Assembly (NCBI GenBank): GCA_029287435.1
Contig: JARFRD010000118.1
Location: forward strand, 1-48,853
Direction of reading: 5' to 3'
DNA from: Gammaproteobacteria bacterium
GTDB lineage: Bacteria > Pseudomonadota > Gammaproteobacteria > SZUA-229
DNA length: 48,853 nt
Every line of letters starts with the position of its first letter. Positions within the stretch are counted from its first letter, which is position 1. The position numbers were made by a program, and so were the translations under genes. Under the pieces are notes generated by a model. The model was not told the DNA's origin, did not search any database, and saw only the letters and a program-made list of their open reading frames with translations. Positions 16,472-26,064 of the stretch are shown in pieces.

Positions 16472-16882
16472 ATGAATGGTACAGCAATGGCAGAAGAAAT
16501 TGCTGAGTTAAGTGACCTCAAGGTGATGGTCATTGACGACAGTAAAACAATTCGTCGTACAGCAGAGAATCTTCTTAAAAAAGAAGGATGTGAAGTGGTT
16601 ACCGCGGTTGACGGCTTTGAGGCTCTGTCAAAAATCGCGGAAACCAAACCGAACATCATATTCGTAGACATCATGATGCCGCGTCTTGATGGCTACCAGA
16701 CTTGTGCGCTGATAAAAAATAACAAGGCATTCAGGGAGACGCCGGTCATTATGCTGTCGAGCAAGGACAGTATTTTTGACCGTGCTCGTGGCCGAATAGT
16801 GGGTTCGACCCAGTATTTGACCAAGCCTTTCACCAAGGAAGATCTGATAGGTGCAATTAAAGAGCACGCTTCCGCAAAATAA
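16472..16882 (+). CDS. pilG: Response regulator PilG
   Basis: PilG is a stand-alone CheY-like receiver of the Pil-Chp pathway that promotes pilus extension when phosphorylated by ChpA. The 136-residue protein is a single receiver domain: acidic pair D22-D23 in VMVIDDSKTIRRTAENLL, phospho-acceptor D66 in FVDIMMPRLDGYQTCALIK, and Lys118 in YLTKPF. The segment from KVMVIDDSK to TKPF is nearly superimposable on P. aeruginosa PilG. The first five residues are uncertain, because a second ATG at 16487 is equally plausible and no strong ribosome binding site favours either. A 152-base region upstream separates it from the divergent gshB and must carry the operon promoter, which I could not define. 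Confidence 0.96.
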   Translation: MNGTAMAEEIAELSDLKVMVIDDSKTIRRTAENLLKKEGCEVVTAVDGFEALSKIAETKPNIIFVDIMMPRLDGYQTCALIKNNKAFRETPVIMLSSKDSIFDRARGRIVGSTQYLTKPFTKEDLIGAIKEHASAK

Positions 16883-16938
16883 AATTGGCAAATGAAATAA
16901 CAGCCGAAGATTATAATGATAACAATGGTGATTTAGTA

Positions 16939-17304
16939 ATGGCGAAGATACTTGTAGTAGACGACTCACCAACCGAAGTACATGTGCTGCAGACAATTCT
17001 GGAAAAGAATGGTCATGAAGTGGTTGTAGCTGATTCAGGTGAGTCCGGAATAGAAAAAGCAAAAGAGGCATTGCCTGACCTGGTGCTGATGGACGTCGTT
17101 ATGCCTGGTATGAATGGCTTTCAGGCAACACGCCAGTTGACCAAGCAACCAGAGACCGCGAACATCCCGGTTATTATCGTCACAACAAAAGACCAGGAAA
17201 CAGATAAGGTCTGGGCAAAGCGACAAGGTGCCAAGGATTATATCGTCAAGCCGGTTCAGGAGAAGGGGTTGATTGAACACGTGAACATGGTGCTGTCGAG
17301 TTAA
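16939..17304 (+). CDS. pilH: Response regulator PilH
   Basis: PilH is the second CheY-like receiver of the pathway, associated with pilus retraction and with dampening of PilG signalling. The frame is open from a TTG at 16885, but the ATG at 16939 has a proper ribosome binding site (GGTGA, eight bases upstream) and gives 121 residues, the length of Pseudomonas PilH. Visible are the acidic pair in ILVVDDSPTEVH (residues 4-15), the phospho-acceptor Asp in LVLMDVVMPGMNGFQATRQL (about 52), the TTKDQETDKVWAKRQGAKDYIVKPV stretch and its terminal Lys. The QLTK and KDQETDKVW words are shared with known PilH proteins. Secure. Confidence 0.95.
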   Translation: MAKILVVDDSPTEVHVLQTILEKNGHEVVVADSGESGIEKAKEALPDLVLMDVVMPGMNGFQATRQLTKQPETANIPVIIVTTKDQETDKVWAKRQGAKDYIVKPVQEKGLIEHVNMVLSS

Positions 17305-17326
17305 CTTGTTATTGCAAATTTAAATT

Positions 17327-17875
17327 GTGTTACAAAAAGTGAATACGTCTGACCCTTTTGATTTGTTGCTGGATATAGAGCAGCGCTGCATGACGAATGC
17401 TGCCGGGCTGCCTACACTGGATCAGACGCAGGAAGAATGGGTGGGGGTCGGTTTCAGGATTGGCCAGGACAAGCTGATAGCGCCAATGTCGGAGATCCAG
17501 GAAATCCTGGATTTGCCTGAATTCACTTTTGTGCCTGGTGTTAAGTCATGGATGGTAGGTGTCGCGAACGTGCGCGGCAGTTTACTGCCATTGATGGATC
17601 TGAAAGGTTATATCCTCGGTGAGGATATTAAAAACAGAAAGAAGGGACGCGTAATTGTTATTAATTACAAAGGTTTTAATACAGGCCTTATTGTCGAAGA
17701 AGTCTATGGACTGAAGCACTTTCAGTTTAAGGATAAGTCAGACGAAATTCCGGGTGTACATGAAAATGTATCCCGCTATGTCGATATGGCTTTTAATGAT
17801 GAAGGTGATAAATGGCCGGTTTTCAGTTTTGAAAACATGACGTCTGATGAACGATTGATTCATGCGTCACTATAA
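17327..17875 (+). CDS. pilI: CheW-like adaptor PilI
   Basis: PilI couples the PilJ receptor to the ChpA kinase. This 182-residue protein is a single CheW domain, with FRIGQDKLIAPMSEIQEILD (about 43-62), PGVKSWMVGVANVRGSLLPLMDL (about 70-92) and GLIVEEVYGLKHF (about 122-134). The start is not well defined. The frame begins with a GTG at 17327, another GTG at 17339 would give 178 residues (equal to Pseudomonas PilI), and neither has a clear ribosome binding site. It lies 22 bases after pilH and 54 bases before pilJ. Function is firm, N-terminus not. Confidence 0.92.
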   Translation: MLQKVNTSDPFDLLLDIEQRCMTNAAGLPTLDQTQEEWVGVGFRIGQDKLIAPMSEIQEILDLPEFTFVPGVKSWMVGVANVRGSLLPLMDLKGYILGEDIKNRKKGRVIVINYKGFNTGLIVEEVYGLKHFQFKDKSDEIPGVHENVSRYVDMAFNDEGDKWPVFSFENMTSDERLIHASL

Positions 17876-17929
17876 AAAAAATAATATTCAGGCCGGGCGA
17901 AAGGCTGTTAGTTATTCGGAGTTAAATTT

Positions 17930-19993
17930 ATGAGCGCTGATAAGAAAAAATCATCGGTATTACGGGTGGTCAGCAGGCCGCTGCTATTACTGGCTGTGCT
18001 GTTGTTCATATCCATCTTCGTGATGCTTGGTAGCTTGCTTTATGTAGGTAACAAGCGAGCAGACCAGCAGAGGCATGTGGAACTTGCTTCAGAGCAGTTG
18101 CTTTTGTCACAGCAGATGGCAACCAATGCACTCGGCGCTTCTTCCGGTCAGGAAGCAGACTTTGCTTCCCTGCTTGATGGGCGTATGCGTTTTGAGGAAA
18201 TTCTGGGTATTTACCGTTCGGGTGATGCCTTCACAAAAACGCCGCCATTACATAAGCAGTTACACGAGCCCCTGGAAAACGTTGAATCTATCTGGCGTAA
18301 CTTTAATAATGATATTTCGATCATTCTTAAAGGCAGGAAACCGATTGCCGAAGTGCAGGAACTGTACAACGTAATCGACTCCTTCATTCCACAGTTGTTG
18401 ACGTTTTCTGATGAAGTTGTAGGTGTATTGATGAAAAAAGGTGCATCACAACGCCAGATTTACCTCGCTAGTCGCCAGATGATGTTGTCACAACGTATTA
18501 AAAACAACCTGAACCAGGTCCTGGTCGGTGGTGAGCAGGCTGCGGCTGCGGCTGACCGCTTCGGTCGAGATGCTGCGCTGTTCGGCCGTGTACTCGAAGG
18601 CTTGCTCAAGGGTTCGAAGACACTCAAGATCGAAAAAGTAACCGATAAGGAAGCGGTCGCCAAGCTGCGTGAAGTGGCAATGTTGATCAGTGCAGTAAGC
18701 GACAACATCGCGGGTATTCTTGAACTCTCGCCTGAACTGTTCGAGGTTAAAGATGCTGCGAGCCAGGTAACCGGTGAATCTGCAAGATTGCTTGAAGGGC
18801 TCGAGATACTGCAGGGACAAATTACTGCACAGACCAAACAGCTCGATATGATCCAGCTTATTGGTGTGGCATTTGGCGCCCTCGCGGTAGTACTGATTAT
18901 TCTTAGCGGTATCCTGATGTTGCGTGATGCGAAAGCACGTGAGGAAGAGGCGTTGGAAAATAACCGTCGAAACCAGCGCGCGATTTTGCGCTTGCTTGAC
19001 GAGATGGCAAACCTTGCGGATGGTGACCTTACTGTTCACACAACCGTGACCGAAGAAATTACCGGTGCGATTGCTGACTCGGTGAACTTCGCGATCGACG
19101 CATTGCGCACACTGGTAACCACCATTAACTCAACCTCAACCGAGGTAACATCATCTACCTCTAATGCTCAGAACACAGCGACATCGCTAGCTGAAGCGAG
19201 TAATCACCAGGCACGAGAAATTGCATCGGCAAGTGCTGCGATTACGGATATGGCCGAATCGATGGAGAGTGTGACCAAGGAAGCAGCCAAGTCGGCAGAG
19301 GTAGCGCTGCAGTCGATGGAGATTGCGCAGAAAGGTGCGGGCGTTGTACGTGAAACCATTTCCAGTATGGATGGTATTCGCGAAACGATTCAGGAAACAT
19401 CCAAGCGTATTAAGCGACTCGGTGAGTCTTCCCAGGAAATTGGTGATATCGTGGGACTGATTACTGAAATTGCGGACCAGACGAACATTCTGGCTTTGAA
19501 TGCTGCGATCCAGGCGTCAACCGCCGGTGACGCAGGTCGAGGCTTTGCGGTGGTAGCGGACGAAGTGCAACGACTTGCAGAACGTGCCGGTAACGCAACC
19601 AAGCAGATTGAGACGCTGGTGAATACGATTCAGGCGGATACCAACGAAGCGATCACTTCCATGGAAGTCAGTACCTCTGGTGTGGTCGGTGGAGCCAAGC
19701 TGGCGGAAAAAGCGGGTGAGGCGCTGCATGAAATTGAATCGGTATCAACAAATCTCGCGAACCTGATTCAGGGTATTTCGGAATCAGCGAAAGAGCAGTC
19801 TGCAGTTGCGAATAGTGTATCTAATACGATGAATATTATTCAGGAAATTACTCTGCAGACATCTGAAGGTACGGAACAGACATCCAAGTCACTGACTGCG
19901 TTGAACGAACTGTCTAATGAGCTGCAGAGATCTGTATCCGGCTTTAAGCTGCCTTCCGAAGGTGGTGCAGAAACCGTCGTTCTTGATAGTTAA
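17930..19993 (+). CDS. pilJ: Methyl-accepting chemoreceptor PilJ
   Basis: PilJ is the membrane receptor of the Pil-Chp system, which senses pilus-related mechanical or pilin signals in Pseudomonas. The 687-residue protein has TM1 (about 17-40), a periplasmic region with two repeated PilJ sensor helices each holding a SEQLLLSQQMA / SRQMMLSQRIKNN motif (about 50-67 and 180-197), TM2 (308-331), a HAMP-like segment with MANLADGDLTVHTTV (about 360-377) and a cytoplasmic signalling domain. The hairpin tip EIADQTNILALNAAIQASTAGDAGRGFAVVADEVQRLAERA starts at 513 and is typical. No pilK methyltransferase gene follows, unlike in Pseudomonas. Family is certain. Confidence 0.97.
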   Translation: MSADKKKSSVLRVVSRPLLLLAVLLFISIFVMLGSLLYVGNKRADQQRHVELASEQLLLSQQMATNALGASSGQEADFASLLDGRMRFEEILGIYRSGDAFTKTPPLHKQLHEPLENVESIWRNFNNDISIILKGRKPIAEVQELYNVIDSFIPQLLTFSDEVVGVLMKKGASQRQIYLASRQMMLSQRIKNNLNQVLVGGEQAAAAADRFGRDAALFGRVLEGLLKGSKTLKIEKVTDKEAVAKLREVAMLISAVSDNIAGILELSPELFEVKDAASQVTGESARLLEGLEILQGQITAQTKQLDMIQLIGVAFGALAVVLIILSGILMLRDAKAREEEALENNRRNQRAILRLLDEMANLADGDLTVHTTVTEEITGAIADSVNFAIDALRTLVTTINSTSTEVTSSTSNAQNTATSLAEASNHQAREIASASAAITDMAESMESVTKEAAKSAEVALQSMEIAQKGAGVVRETISSMDGIRETIQETSKRIKRLGESSQEIGDIVGLITEIADQTNILALNAAIQASTAGDAGRGFAVVADEVQRLAERAGNATKQIETLVNTIQADTNEAITSMEVSTSGVVGGAKLAEKAGEALHEIESVSTNLANLIQGISESAKEQSAVANSVSNTMNIIQEITLQTSEGTEQTSKSLTALNELSNELQRSVSGFKLPSEGGAETVVLDS

Positions 19994-20041
19994 GATTAAA
20001 AGTCTAAAGGCTTGCCGGTCGATAGTGCAGGTAATCTATAA

Positions 20042-23000
20042 ATGAAGCCACATGGTACAGTTGAATATAATTCCCTGAGCTGGGTTAAACAGCAGCTAGA
20101 TGCTGTTTTAACTGAAGCGCAGACATCCCTTTCAGAGTATATCGAAAAGAAAGATGACTCTGACTTGCATGATTGCATTAATGGTTTACACCTTGCTTAT
20201 GGCACATTGCAGATGGTTGAAGTATTCGGTGCAGCAATGCTTGCCGAAGAGATGGAGCAAACTGCAAAAGCCATTCTCGATGATCAAATAGACAATATCG
20301 ATGATGTCTTCGATGTGTTGATGCGTGCCATGCTGCAGCTGCCTGATTACCTTGAGGGTTTGCAATCAGGCAACAAAGATACACCGATGGCGCTGCTGCC
20401 GTTGATGAATGATTTGCGTGCTGTACGTAAAGCAAGCCTGTTGTCTGAAAACGTTCTGTTCTTTCCTGATATCGAAGCAGTCAATGTCGAAGAACAGGAA
20501 ATCGAAGCACCTGTACTGGAGTCAGGCAAGCTCTATGGAGAAGCCAAGCGACTTCGCATGCATTACCAGCTGGGTCTGCTGGATGTGCTCAAGAATAACA
20601 AACTCAAACCAGGCTGCCAGCGCATGCTTGCAGTAATAACGGCATTGGAGAAGGTAACTCCGGGCCAGTCTGTAAGGCGCTTCTGGTCAGTTATTGCTGC
20701 ACTGCTTGAAGGCATGTACGAAGGTGGCATAGATTCAGGTGTCAGTGTGAAATTGATACTGGGTGGCGTTGATCGCCAGCTAAAACTGCTGATTGATATT
20801 GGTGAAGATGATTTTGCAGCGCAGTACTCGCAGGAACTGTTAAAGAATATTCTTTACTACATTGGCCACAGCACAACATCCGGTCCTCGTGTTTCCAGAA
20901 TCAAGGAAATTTATAACCTTGATGAACTGCTTACAGCAGATGATGATACAAGTGCCCATATTGGCGGGTTGAATGCCGAGCTGTTTGCGTCAGTATCGCA
21001 GGGTATTAAAGAAGACCTGAACCAGGTCAAGGATGCTCTGGAAATATACGTACATGGCAGTGACAAGAGCACTGAACGCCTGTCGCCGCTGGTAGAACAG
21101 TTAAACCGAATTGGTGATACATACGGCATGCTCGGTCTTGGTGATTCAAGACAGAAAGTGCTTGAGCAGAAAGAAACGCTTGAGGATATTATTTCCTCAG
21201 GCGGAGAAGCTGATAATGAAGCAGTTTTCGCCATTGCCGGCGAGTTGCTCTCTGCCGAAGCAGACCTGGATAACTATATTGCGCATAAATCCGGGATGGC
21301 GGATATCATTGATGAAGACGAGGGTAGTCCCGTTCATGCATCTGCCTATCGTGAAGTTCTGTCTACTGTTATCAAGCAGGGCCTGGAGAACTTTACTGAC
21401 GCGAAAGAAGCCATTCTTTCGTTTACCAGCGGAATTGGTAATCACGAGCAACTGACCACGGTTGTTGAGCTGCTGGAGGAAGTGCGTGGTGTGACACTGA
21501 TGCTGCAAATTCCGCAGGTTGAAAACATGCTGACCCGGTTGACGCAGTACGTGCAGCTTGCATTAATCGAGAACAAGCACCAGCCTGATGCAGATGAGCA
21601 GGACACGGTTGCCGATGTTGTAACCGCGATTGAATACTTCTTTGAATCCATGGCTGAAGGCAGGCCCGGTGTAGAGCAGGGGTTGCGTACCGGCGAAGAG
21701 GCTGTAGACAAGCTTGAGAAGGTTTACAGTTCCTATGAATCCACTATTGCTGTAACTGAAGAATCCGCAGCGACTACTGAAGACGAGATTTCGCTGGAGC
21801 CGGAACAGGTAGAGCTTTCGGGTGAAGACGAAAAAAAGTCTGAAACTAAGATTGTAGACGTCAGTGACGAGACTGTCGCTGAAGAAATACAGGAGCCTGA
21901 GCCAGAACCAGAGCCAGAGCCAGTAGCCGAGGCAGCGCCGGCACCAACGACTGTCGAAACAGTCGCCCATGAAGAATTTGAAATCCTCGGCGATGATGTC
22001 GATGATGAAATCCTTGATATTTTCATCGAAGAAGCTGTCGAAGTCCTCGGTGACTTGAACAGTAATTTACCCGCATGGAAAGCGAATACCGGTGATGATG
22101 AAGCGCTTGCTGTAGTTCGCAGAAGCTTTCATACATTAAAGGGCAGTGGTCGTCTCGTTGGTGCGCAGCTGATCGGTGAATTCTCATGGAAGTTCGAGAA
22201 TATGCTGAATCGCGTCATTGATGGAAAAATTCAAACGGATAGCAGGTTTTTTGAGACGCTGGAAGAAGCGCTGGCAGTTCTGCCGCAACTCATTGAACAA
22301 TTGCGTGGCAATCGTGAACCGGTACCTAACGTTTATCACATGATGGCTGTCGCTGATGCCCTTGCCGAAGGTGAAGAACCACCGGCGATGGCTGCCGCAG
22401 CCGAATCCCATACCGAGGCCCCCGCAGCTGAAACAGCTGAACCCGCAGAAGGGCTGCACATTGAAGAGCAGGCTGAAGAAGCCGTTATCGATATCAGCGA
22501 ACAGACTGCTGAGAATGAACCTTATACCATTGATTTGAACGAGCAGCCTGAAGAACAGGCTGAAAATGAGATCGCCATCGAGTCAATTGAGCCCGAAGCT
22601 GCAGCAGATGAATTCAGTATCGAGTCTCTCGAAGACGCTGAATCCATGCCTGAGCTCCAGGCCGAAGGCGATGAGGTTATGTTGTCAGTTGAGGAGGGTG
22701 CCGATGAAGTCATGCTCTCAACTGAAGATGTCCCTGAAGAATCCGCAGCGACTGCTGAAGACGAAATTTCACTGGAGCCGGAACAGGTAGAGCTCCAGGT
22801 AGAGGCGCTGACAGAAGAAGCATTACAGGTTGAAGAGACTGCCATAGAAGAAGCGGGAGCTGGAGAAGCCGAAACAGGTGAAGCTGTAACTGAAGAGGAA
22901 ATTGGGCTGGCCGAGATTGATGTAACGGAAGATGAGGTTGCATTAAGCGATCAACCTGTTACTGATGAGGTGTCACTAGATCTGGGTGGTGAATTCGATA

Positions 23001-26000
23001 TTCAGATCGATGAGTCTCCTGTGGATGAAGACACTATCCTTGCGGCTGGCATGGACCCGGTGCTGTTCAAGATTTATTACGATGAAAGTATTGGTCATCT
23101 CAATCTGGTACAGGGTTTACTGGATGAAAGCAGCCAGGGTTCAAAACCCTTAACAGCCAGTAATGACCTGGTGCGAGCATTCCATACCCTGTATGGCAGC
23201 GCGCGTACTGCAGAGATTGATGCTATTGCCGAGATTTGCGGTGTAGCAGAGAAGTATGTCAAAGCACGCCAGGAAGCAAATGATATTTCGATTAATGATC
23301 ATGTTGCAGCACTTATTTCTGAAGTCGTAGAAAAAGTACGTGCCATGTTAAATGGCATCAAGTCAGGCCAGATGCCAGGATCTGACAAATCGCTGACTGA
23401 CAGGTTGAATAAAGCTTTGCAGTCTGAGCTTCAGAATCAGCTGCAGATGTCTTCACGGTCTGGTCATGAAGCATCGGCGACAGCAGATGAAATCGACATC
23501 GAGGAAATGGCGCCTGCGCCATCTGCTACAGCAGCAACAGAAATTTCTTACGGCGAAATCGACGATGATCTGATTGATATTTTCATCGAAGAGGCTGATG
23601 AGCTCATCGAAAGCTGCGAAGAACTGCTGCAAACGATTACTTCAAGTCCAAACGATGAGGACAGTATCCACCAGTTGCAAAGGTATATGCATACCCTGAA
23701 AGGTGGTGCTCGCATGGCAGAGCTGACACCGATCGGCGATTTAACACACTTGCTTGAATCACTGGTTATCAAAGTTGCTGAAAAACAGGTTGATACCAAC
23801 AAATTCCTGTTTAATTGCCTGAATGATTCCATTGACCGCCTTGCGGTTATGCTCAAGAACGTCAAGGACCGTGCTGCGATTGAATCTGCCGGCGATCTGA
23901 CAGCTAACATCGAATCTCTCATTGCCGGTGTCGTACCCGAGCAACGAGCTGTTGAAAGATATGATCTGGATCTTGATGATCTCAGTGGTGCTGAAGAAGA
24001 ACAAGAGACAGAAACGGAAGATATTATCGGGCTTGCGCCTGAAGCCGGGCTTGAACCTGAAGTAGAAGCTGAGGCAGAGGCAGAAGAAATAACAGCGGCC
24101 GCGCAACCGGAAATGCCGGCTGAAGAAGCCGAGCCAGCTGTAGAGCCAGAAGAACAGAATTACGGCCGTCGTGCTACCGATACGGAAGAAAAACCGCACT
24201 GGGGCGAGCGTGCGACTGATGTTAATTTCAAAGAGTCGCAGGAGCAGGTACGCGTCCGTGCCGACTTGCTGAATACACTGGTGAACTCAGCGGGTGAGGT
24301 GAACATTTACCACGCACGTATGGGTAAGCAGATGAGCGACATCGGCTTCAACCTGGCCGAGCTTGAATCGACCGTGGTACGTCTGCAGCAACAGCTGCGT
24401 AACCTCGAAATTGAAACGGAAATTCAGATTCGTTCATCTTTCGAACGAGAATCCGAGCAGTACGATGAGGATTTTGATCCGCTGGAAATGGACAAGTACT
24501 CGACGATTCAGCAGCTGTCACGAAGCCTGACTGAGACGGCGAGTGACGTCGAAAGTATTCGAGAAATTCTGAGTGAAATCGTACGAGATTCAGAAACACT
24601 GCTGCTGCAGGAATCGCGTGTAAGTATTGAATTGCAGGAAGGCCTGATGCGTACACGCATGGTGCGCTTCGGTGGGCTCGGTACTCGCCTGCGCAGAATC
24701 GTACGCCAGACATCTCGCGAACTGGGTAAAGAGGTCGAGCTTGATATTCTTGGTGAAACCAATGAGCTTGATCGAACTATCCTCGATCGCATCGTGGCCC
24801 CGCTTGAGCATATGCTGAGAAACGCGGTTGCACATGGTATTGAAACACCTGAACAGCGCCAGATTATTGGCAAAAAAGAAACCGGTTTAATCACGATTAC
24901 AGTCGACCGCCAGGGTGCAGATGTGCTGCTCAAGGTCCGTGATGATGGTGCCGGCATTAATGCAGATAATGTGCGTGCGAAAGCCATTCAGCAGGGCTTG
25001 ATCGAAGAAGACAGTGAAATCAGCGATCGTGACGTTCTGCAGTTTATTCTGAATTCGGGCTTCAGTACGGCTGACAAGGTAACCCAGGTTGCCGGTCGAG
25101 GTGTAGGCATGGATGTGGTCGATGCCGAACTCAAGCAGCTCGGTGGAACGCTCGAAATTGATACAACTCTGGGCAGAGGAACAGAATTTACTATACGCCT
25201 GCCGCTGACCCTGGCAATTAACCAGGCTCTGCTGGTTAATGCAGGTGAAGATATTTATGCTATCCCGCTGGCCAGTATCGAAGGTGTGGTACGCGTCACT
25301 GGTGCAGAACTGCAGCGATTCTATGACAGTGAACAGCGCATGTATGAGTTCAATAATGTTGAATATGAACTCAAACACCTGGGTGATATGTTAACCGGGC
25401 AGAAGGGGGATTATAGCCAGCAGTATGGCCTGTATCCGGTATTACTTGCACAGGTAGGTGATAAGCACTATGCCCTGCATGTGGATGAACTGGTTGGTCG
25501 TCGTGAGATAGTGGTGAAGCCGGTGGGTATGCAGATAAGTACTGTACGTGGTATTGCTGGTGCAACCATTCTGGCTGACGGTCGCGTTGTCCTGATTATC
25601 GAAATGTCAGCCCTGGTTGTAGGTGATAGTCTGTTCAAGGAAGTTGAAGCACCTGTTATCGGTGAAGTTGAGGAGGCCCCGGCACAAGCTGAAGAAAGAA
25701 CAGTTATGGTTGTTGATGACTCCATTACTATTCGCAAGGTAACAGCACGTATGCTTGAACGTAATGGTATTAACGTGCTGCTTGCCAAAGATGGTATCGA
25801 TGCTACCAACCAGCTGATTGAGAACAAGCCGGACCTGATGCTGCTGGATATCGAAATGCCGAGAATGGATGGTTTTGAGCTGGCAACATATATCAGGAAT
25901 GATGATCGCTTGAAAGATCTGCCGATTATTATGATCACCTCGAGAACAGGTGAAAAGCATAAAGAAAAGGCATTGGAAATTGGTGTGAATCAGTACCTGG

Positions 26001-26059
26001 GTAAACCATACCAGGAGGAAGAGCTGATGAAGAATATCAATGAGATTCTGGAAGCATAA
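20042..26059 (+). CDS. chpA: Hybrid chemosensory histidine kinase ChpA
   Basis: ChpA is the CheA-type kinase that phosphorylates PilG and PilH. Domains seen in the 2005 residues: an N-terminal Hpt-like region (H50 in LHLAYGTLQMVE); a Glu/Pro-rich linker (about 565-645); Hpt with H697 (HTLKGSGRLVGA); a long acidic linker (about 780-985); Hpt-like with H1048 (HTLYGSARTAEI); Hpt with H1217 (HTLKGGARMAEL); an acidic linker (about 1310-1395); the CheA kinase core with N box from 1582 (DRIVAPLEHMLRNAVAHGIE), DDGAGIN and GRGVGMDVV; a CheW domain (about 1725-1870); and a receiver with D1892-D1893, phospho-acceptor D1936 and GKPY. It is shorter than Pseudomonas ChpA, which has more Xpt domains. The ribosome binding site is weak. 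Confidence 0.97.
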   Translation: MKPHGTVEYNSLSWVKQQLDAVLTEAQTSLSEYIEKKDDSDLHDCINGLHLAYGTLQMVEVFGAAMLAEEMEQTAKAILDDQIDNIDDVFDVLMRAMLQLPDYLEGLQSGNKDTPMALLPLMNDLRAVRKASLLSENVLFFPDIEAVNVEEQEIEAPVLESGKLYGEAKRLRMHYQLGLLDVLKNNKLKPGCQRMLAVITALEKVTPGQSVRRFWSVIAALLEGMYEGGIDSGVSVKLILGGVDRQLKLLIDIGEDDFAAQYSQELLKNILYYIGHSTTSGPRVSRIKEIYNLDELLTADDDTSAHIGGLNAELFASVSQGIKEDLNQVKDALEIYVHGSDKSTERLSPLVEQLNRIGDTYGMLGLGDSRQKVLEQKETLEDIISSGGEADNEAVFAIAGELLSAEADLDNYIAHKSGMADIIDEDEGSPVHASAYREVLSTVIKQGLENFTDAKEAILSFTSGIGNHEQLTTVVELLEEVRGVTLMLQIPQVENMLTRLTQYVQLALIENKHQPDADEQDTVADVVTAIEYFFESMAEGRPGVEQGLRTGEEAVDKLEKVYSSYESTIAVTEESAATTEDEISLEPEQVELSGEDEKKSETKIVDVSDETVAEEIQEPEPEPEPEPVAEAAPAPTTVETVAHEEFEILGDDVDDEILDIFIEEAVEVLGDLNSNLPAWKANTGDDEALAVVRRSFHTLKGSGRLVGAQLIGEFSWKFENMLNRVIDGKIQTDSRFFETLEEALAVLPQLIEQLRGNREPVPNVYHMMAVADALAEGEEPPAMAAAAESHTEAPAAETAEPAEGLHIEEQAEEAVIDISEQTAENEPYTIDLNEQPEEQAENEIAIESIEPEAAADEFSIESLEDAESMPELQAEGDEVMLSVEEGADEVMLSTEDVPEESAATAEDEISLEPEQVELQVEALTEEALQVEETAIEEAGAGEAETGEAVTEEEIGLAEIDVTEDEVALSDQPVTDEVSLDLGGEFDIQIDESPVDEDTILAAGMDPVLFKIYYDESIGHLNLVQGLLDESSQGSKPLTASNDLVRAFHTLYGSARTAEIDAIAEICGVAEKYVKARQEANDISINDHVAALISEVVEKVRAMLNGIKSGQMPGSDKSLTDRLNKALQSELQNQLQMSSRSGHEASATADEIDIEEMAPAPSATAATEISYGEIDDDLIDIFIEEADELIESCEELLQTITSSPNDEDSIHQLQRYMHTLKGGARMAELTPIGDLTHLLESLVIKVAEKQVDTNKFLFNCLNDSIDRLAVMLKNVKDRAAIESAGDLTANIESLIAGVVPEQRAVERYDLDLDDLSGAEEEQETETEDIIGLAPEAGLEPEVEAEAEAEEITAAAQPEMPAEEAEPAVEPEEQNYGRRATDTEEKPHWGERATDVNFKESQEQVRVRADLLNTLVNSAGEVNIYHARMGKQMSDIGFNLAELESTVVRLQQQLRNLEIETEIQIRSSFERESEQYDEDFDPLEMDKYSTIQQLSRSLTETASDVESIREILSEIVRDSETLLLQESRVSIELQEGLMRTRMVRFGGLGTRLRRIVRQTSRELGKEVELDILGETNELDRTILDRIVAPLEHMLRNAVAHGIETPEQRQIIGKKETGLITITVDRQGADVLLKVRDDGAGINADNVRAKAIQQGLIEEDSEISDRDVLQFILNSGFSTADKVTQVAGRGVGMDVVDAELKQLGGTLEIDTTLGRGTEFTIRLPLTLAINQALLVNAGEDIYAIPLASIEGVVRVTGAELQRFYDSEQRMYEFNNVEYELKHLGDMLTGQKGDYSQQYGLYPVLLAQVGDKHYALHVDELVGRREIVVKPVGMQISTVRGIAGATILADGRVVLIIEMSALVVGDSLFKEVEAPVIGEVEEAPAQAEERTVMVVDDSITIRKVTARMLERNGINVLLAKDGIDATNQLIENKPDLMLLDIEMPRMDGFELATYIRNDDRLKDLPIIMITSRTGEKHKEKALEIGVNQYLGKPYQEEELMKNINEILEA
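21756..22794. repeat. Pair of 61-base direct repeats inside chpA linkers
   Basis: Bases 21756-21816 and 22734-22794 agree at 58 of 61 positions. Both encode EESAA-T-EDEISLEPEQVEL within the acidic linkers, before and after the Hpt domain holding H697. They look like an intragenic duplication or conversion and could recombine, deleting 978 bases (326 codons, in frame) and with them that Hpt domain. Confidence 0.85.
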
Positions 26060-26064
26060 TTACC

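Noticed and set aside
21563..22026. Long antisense frames within chpA, including a Ser-rich one
   Set aside because: They are shadows of the Glu-rich linker (GAA/GAG complement gives Ser/Phe-type codons) and have no start signals.
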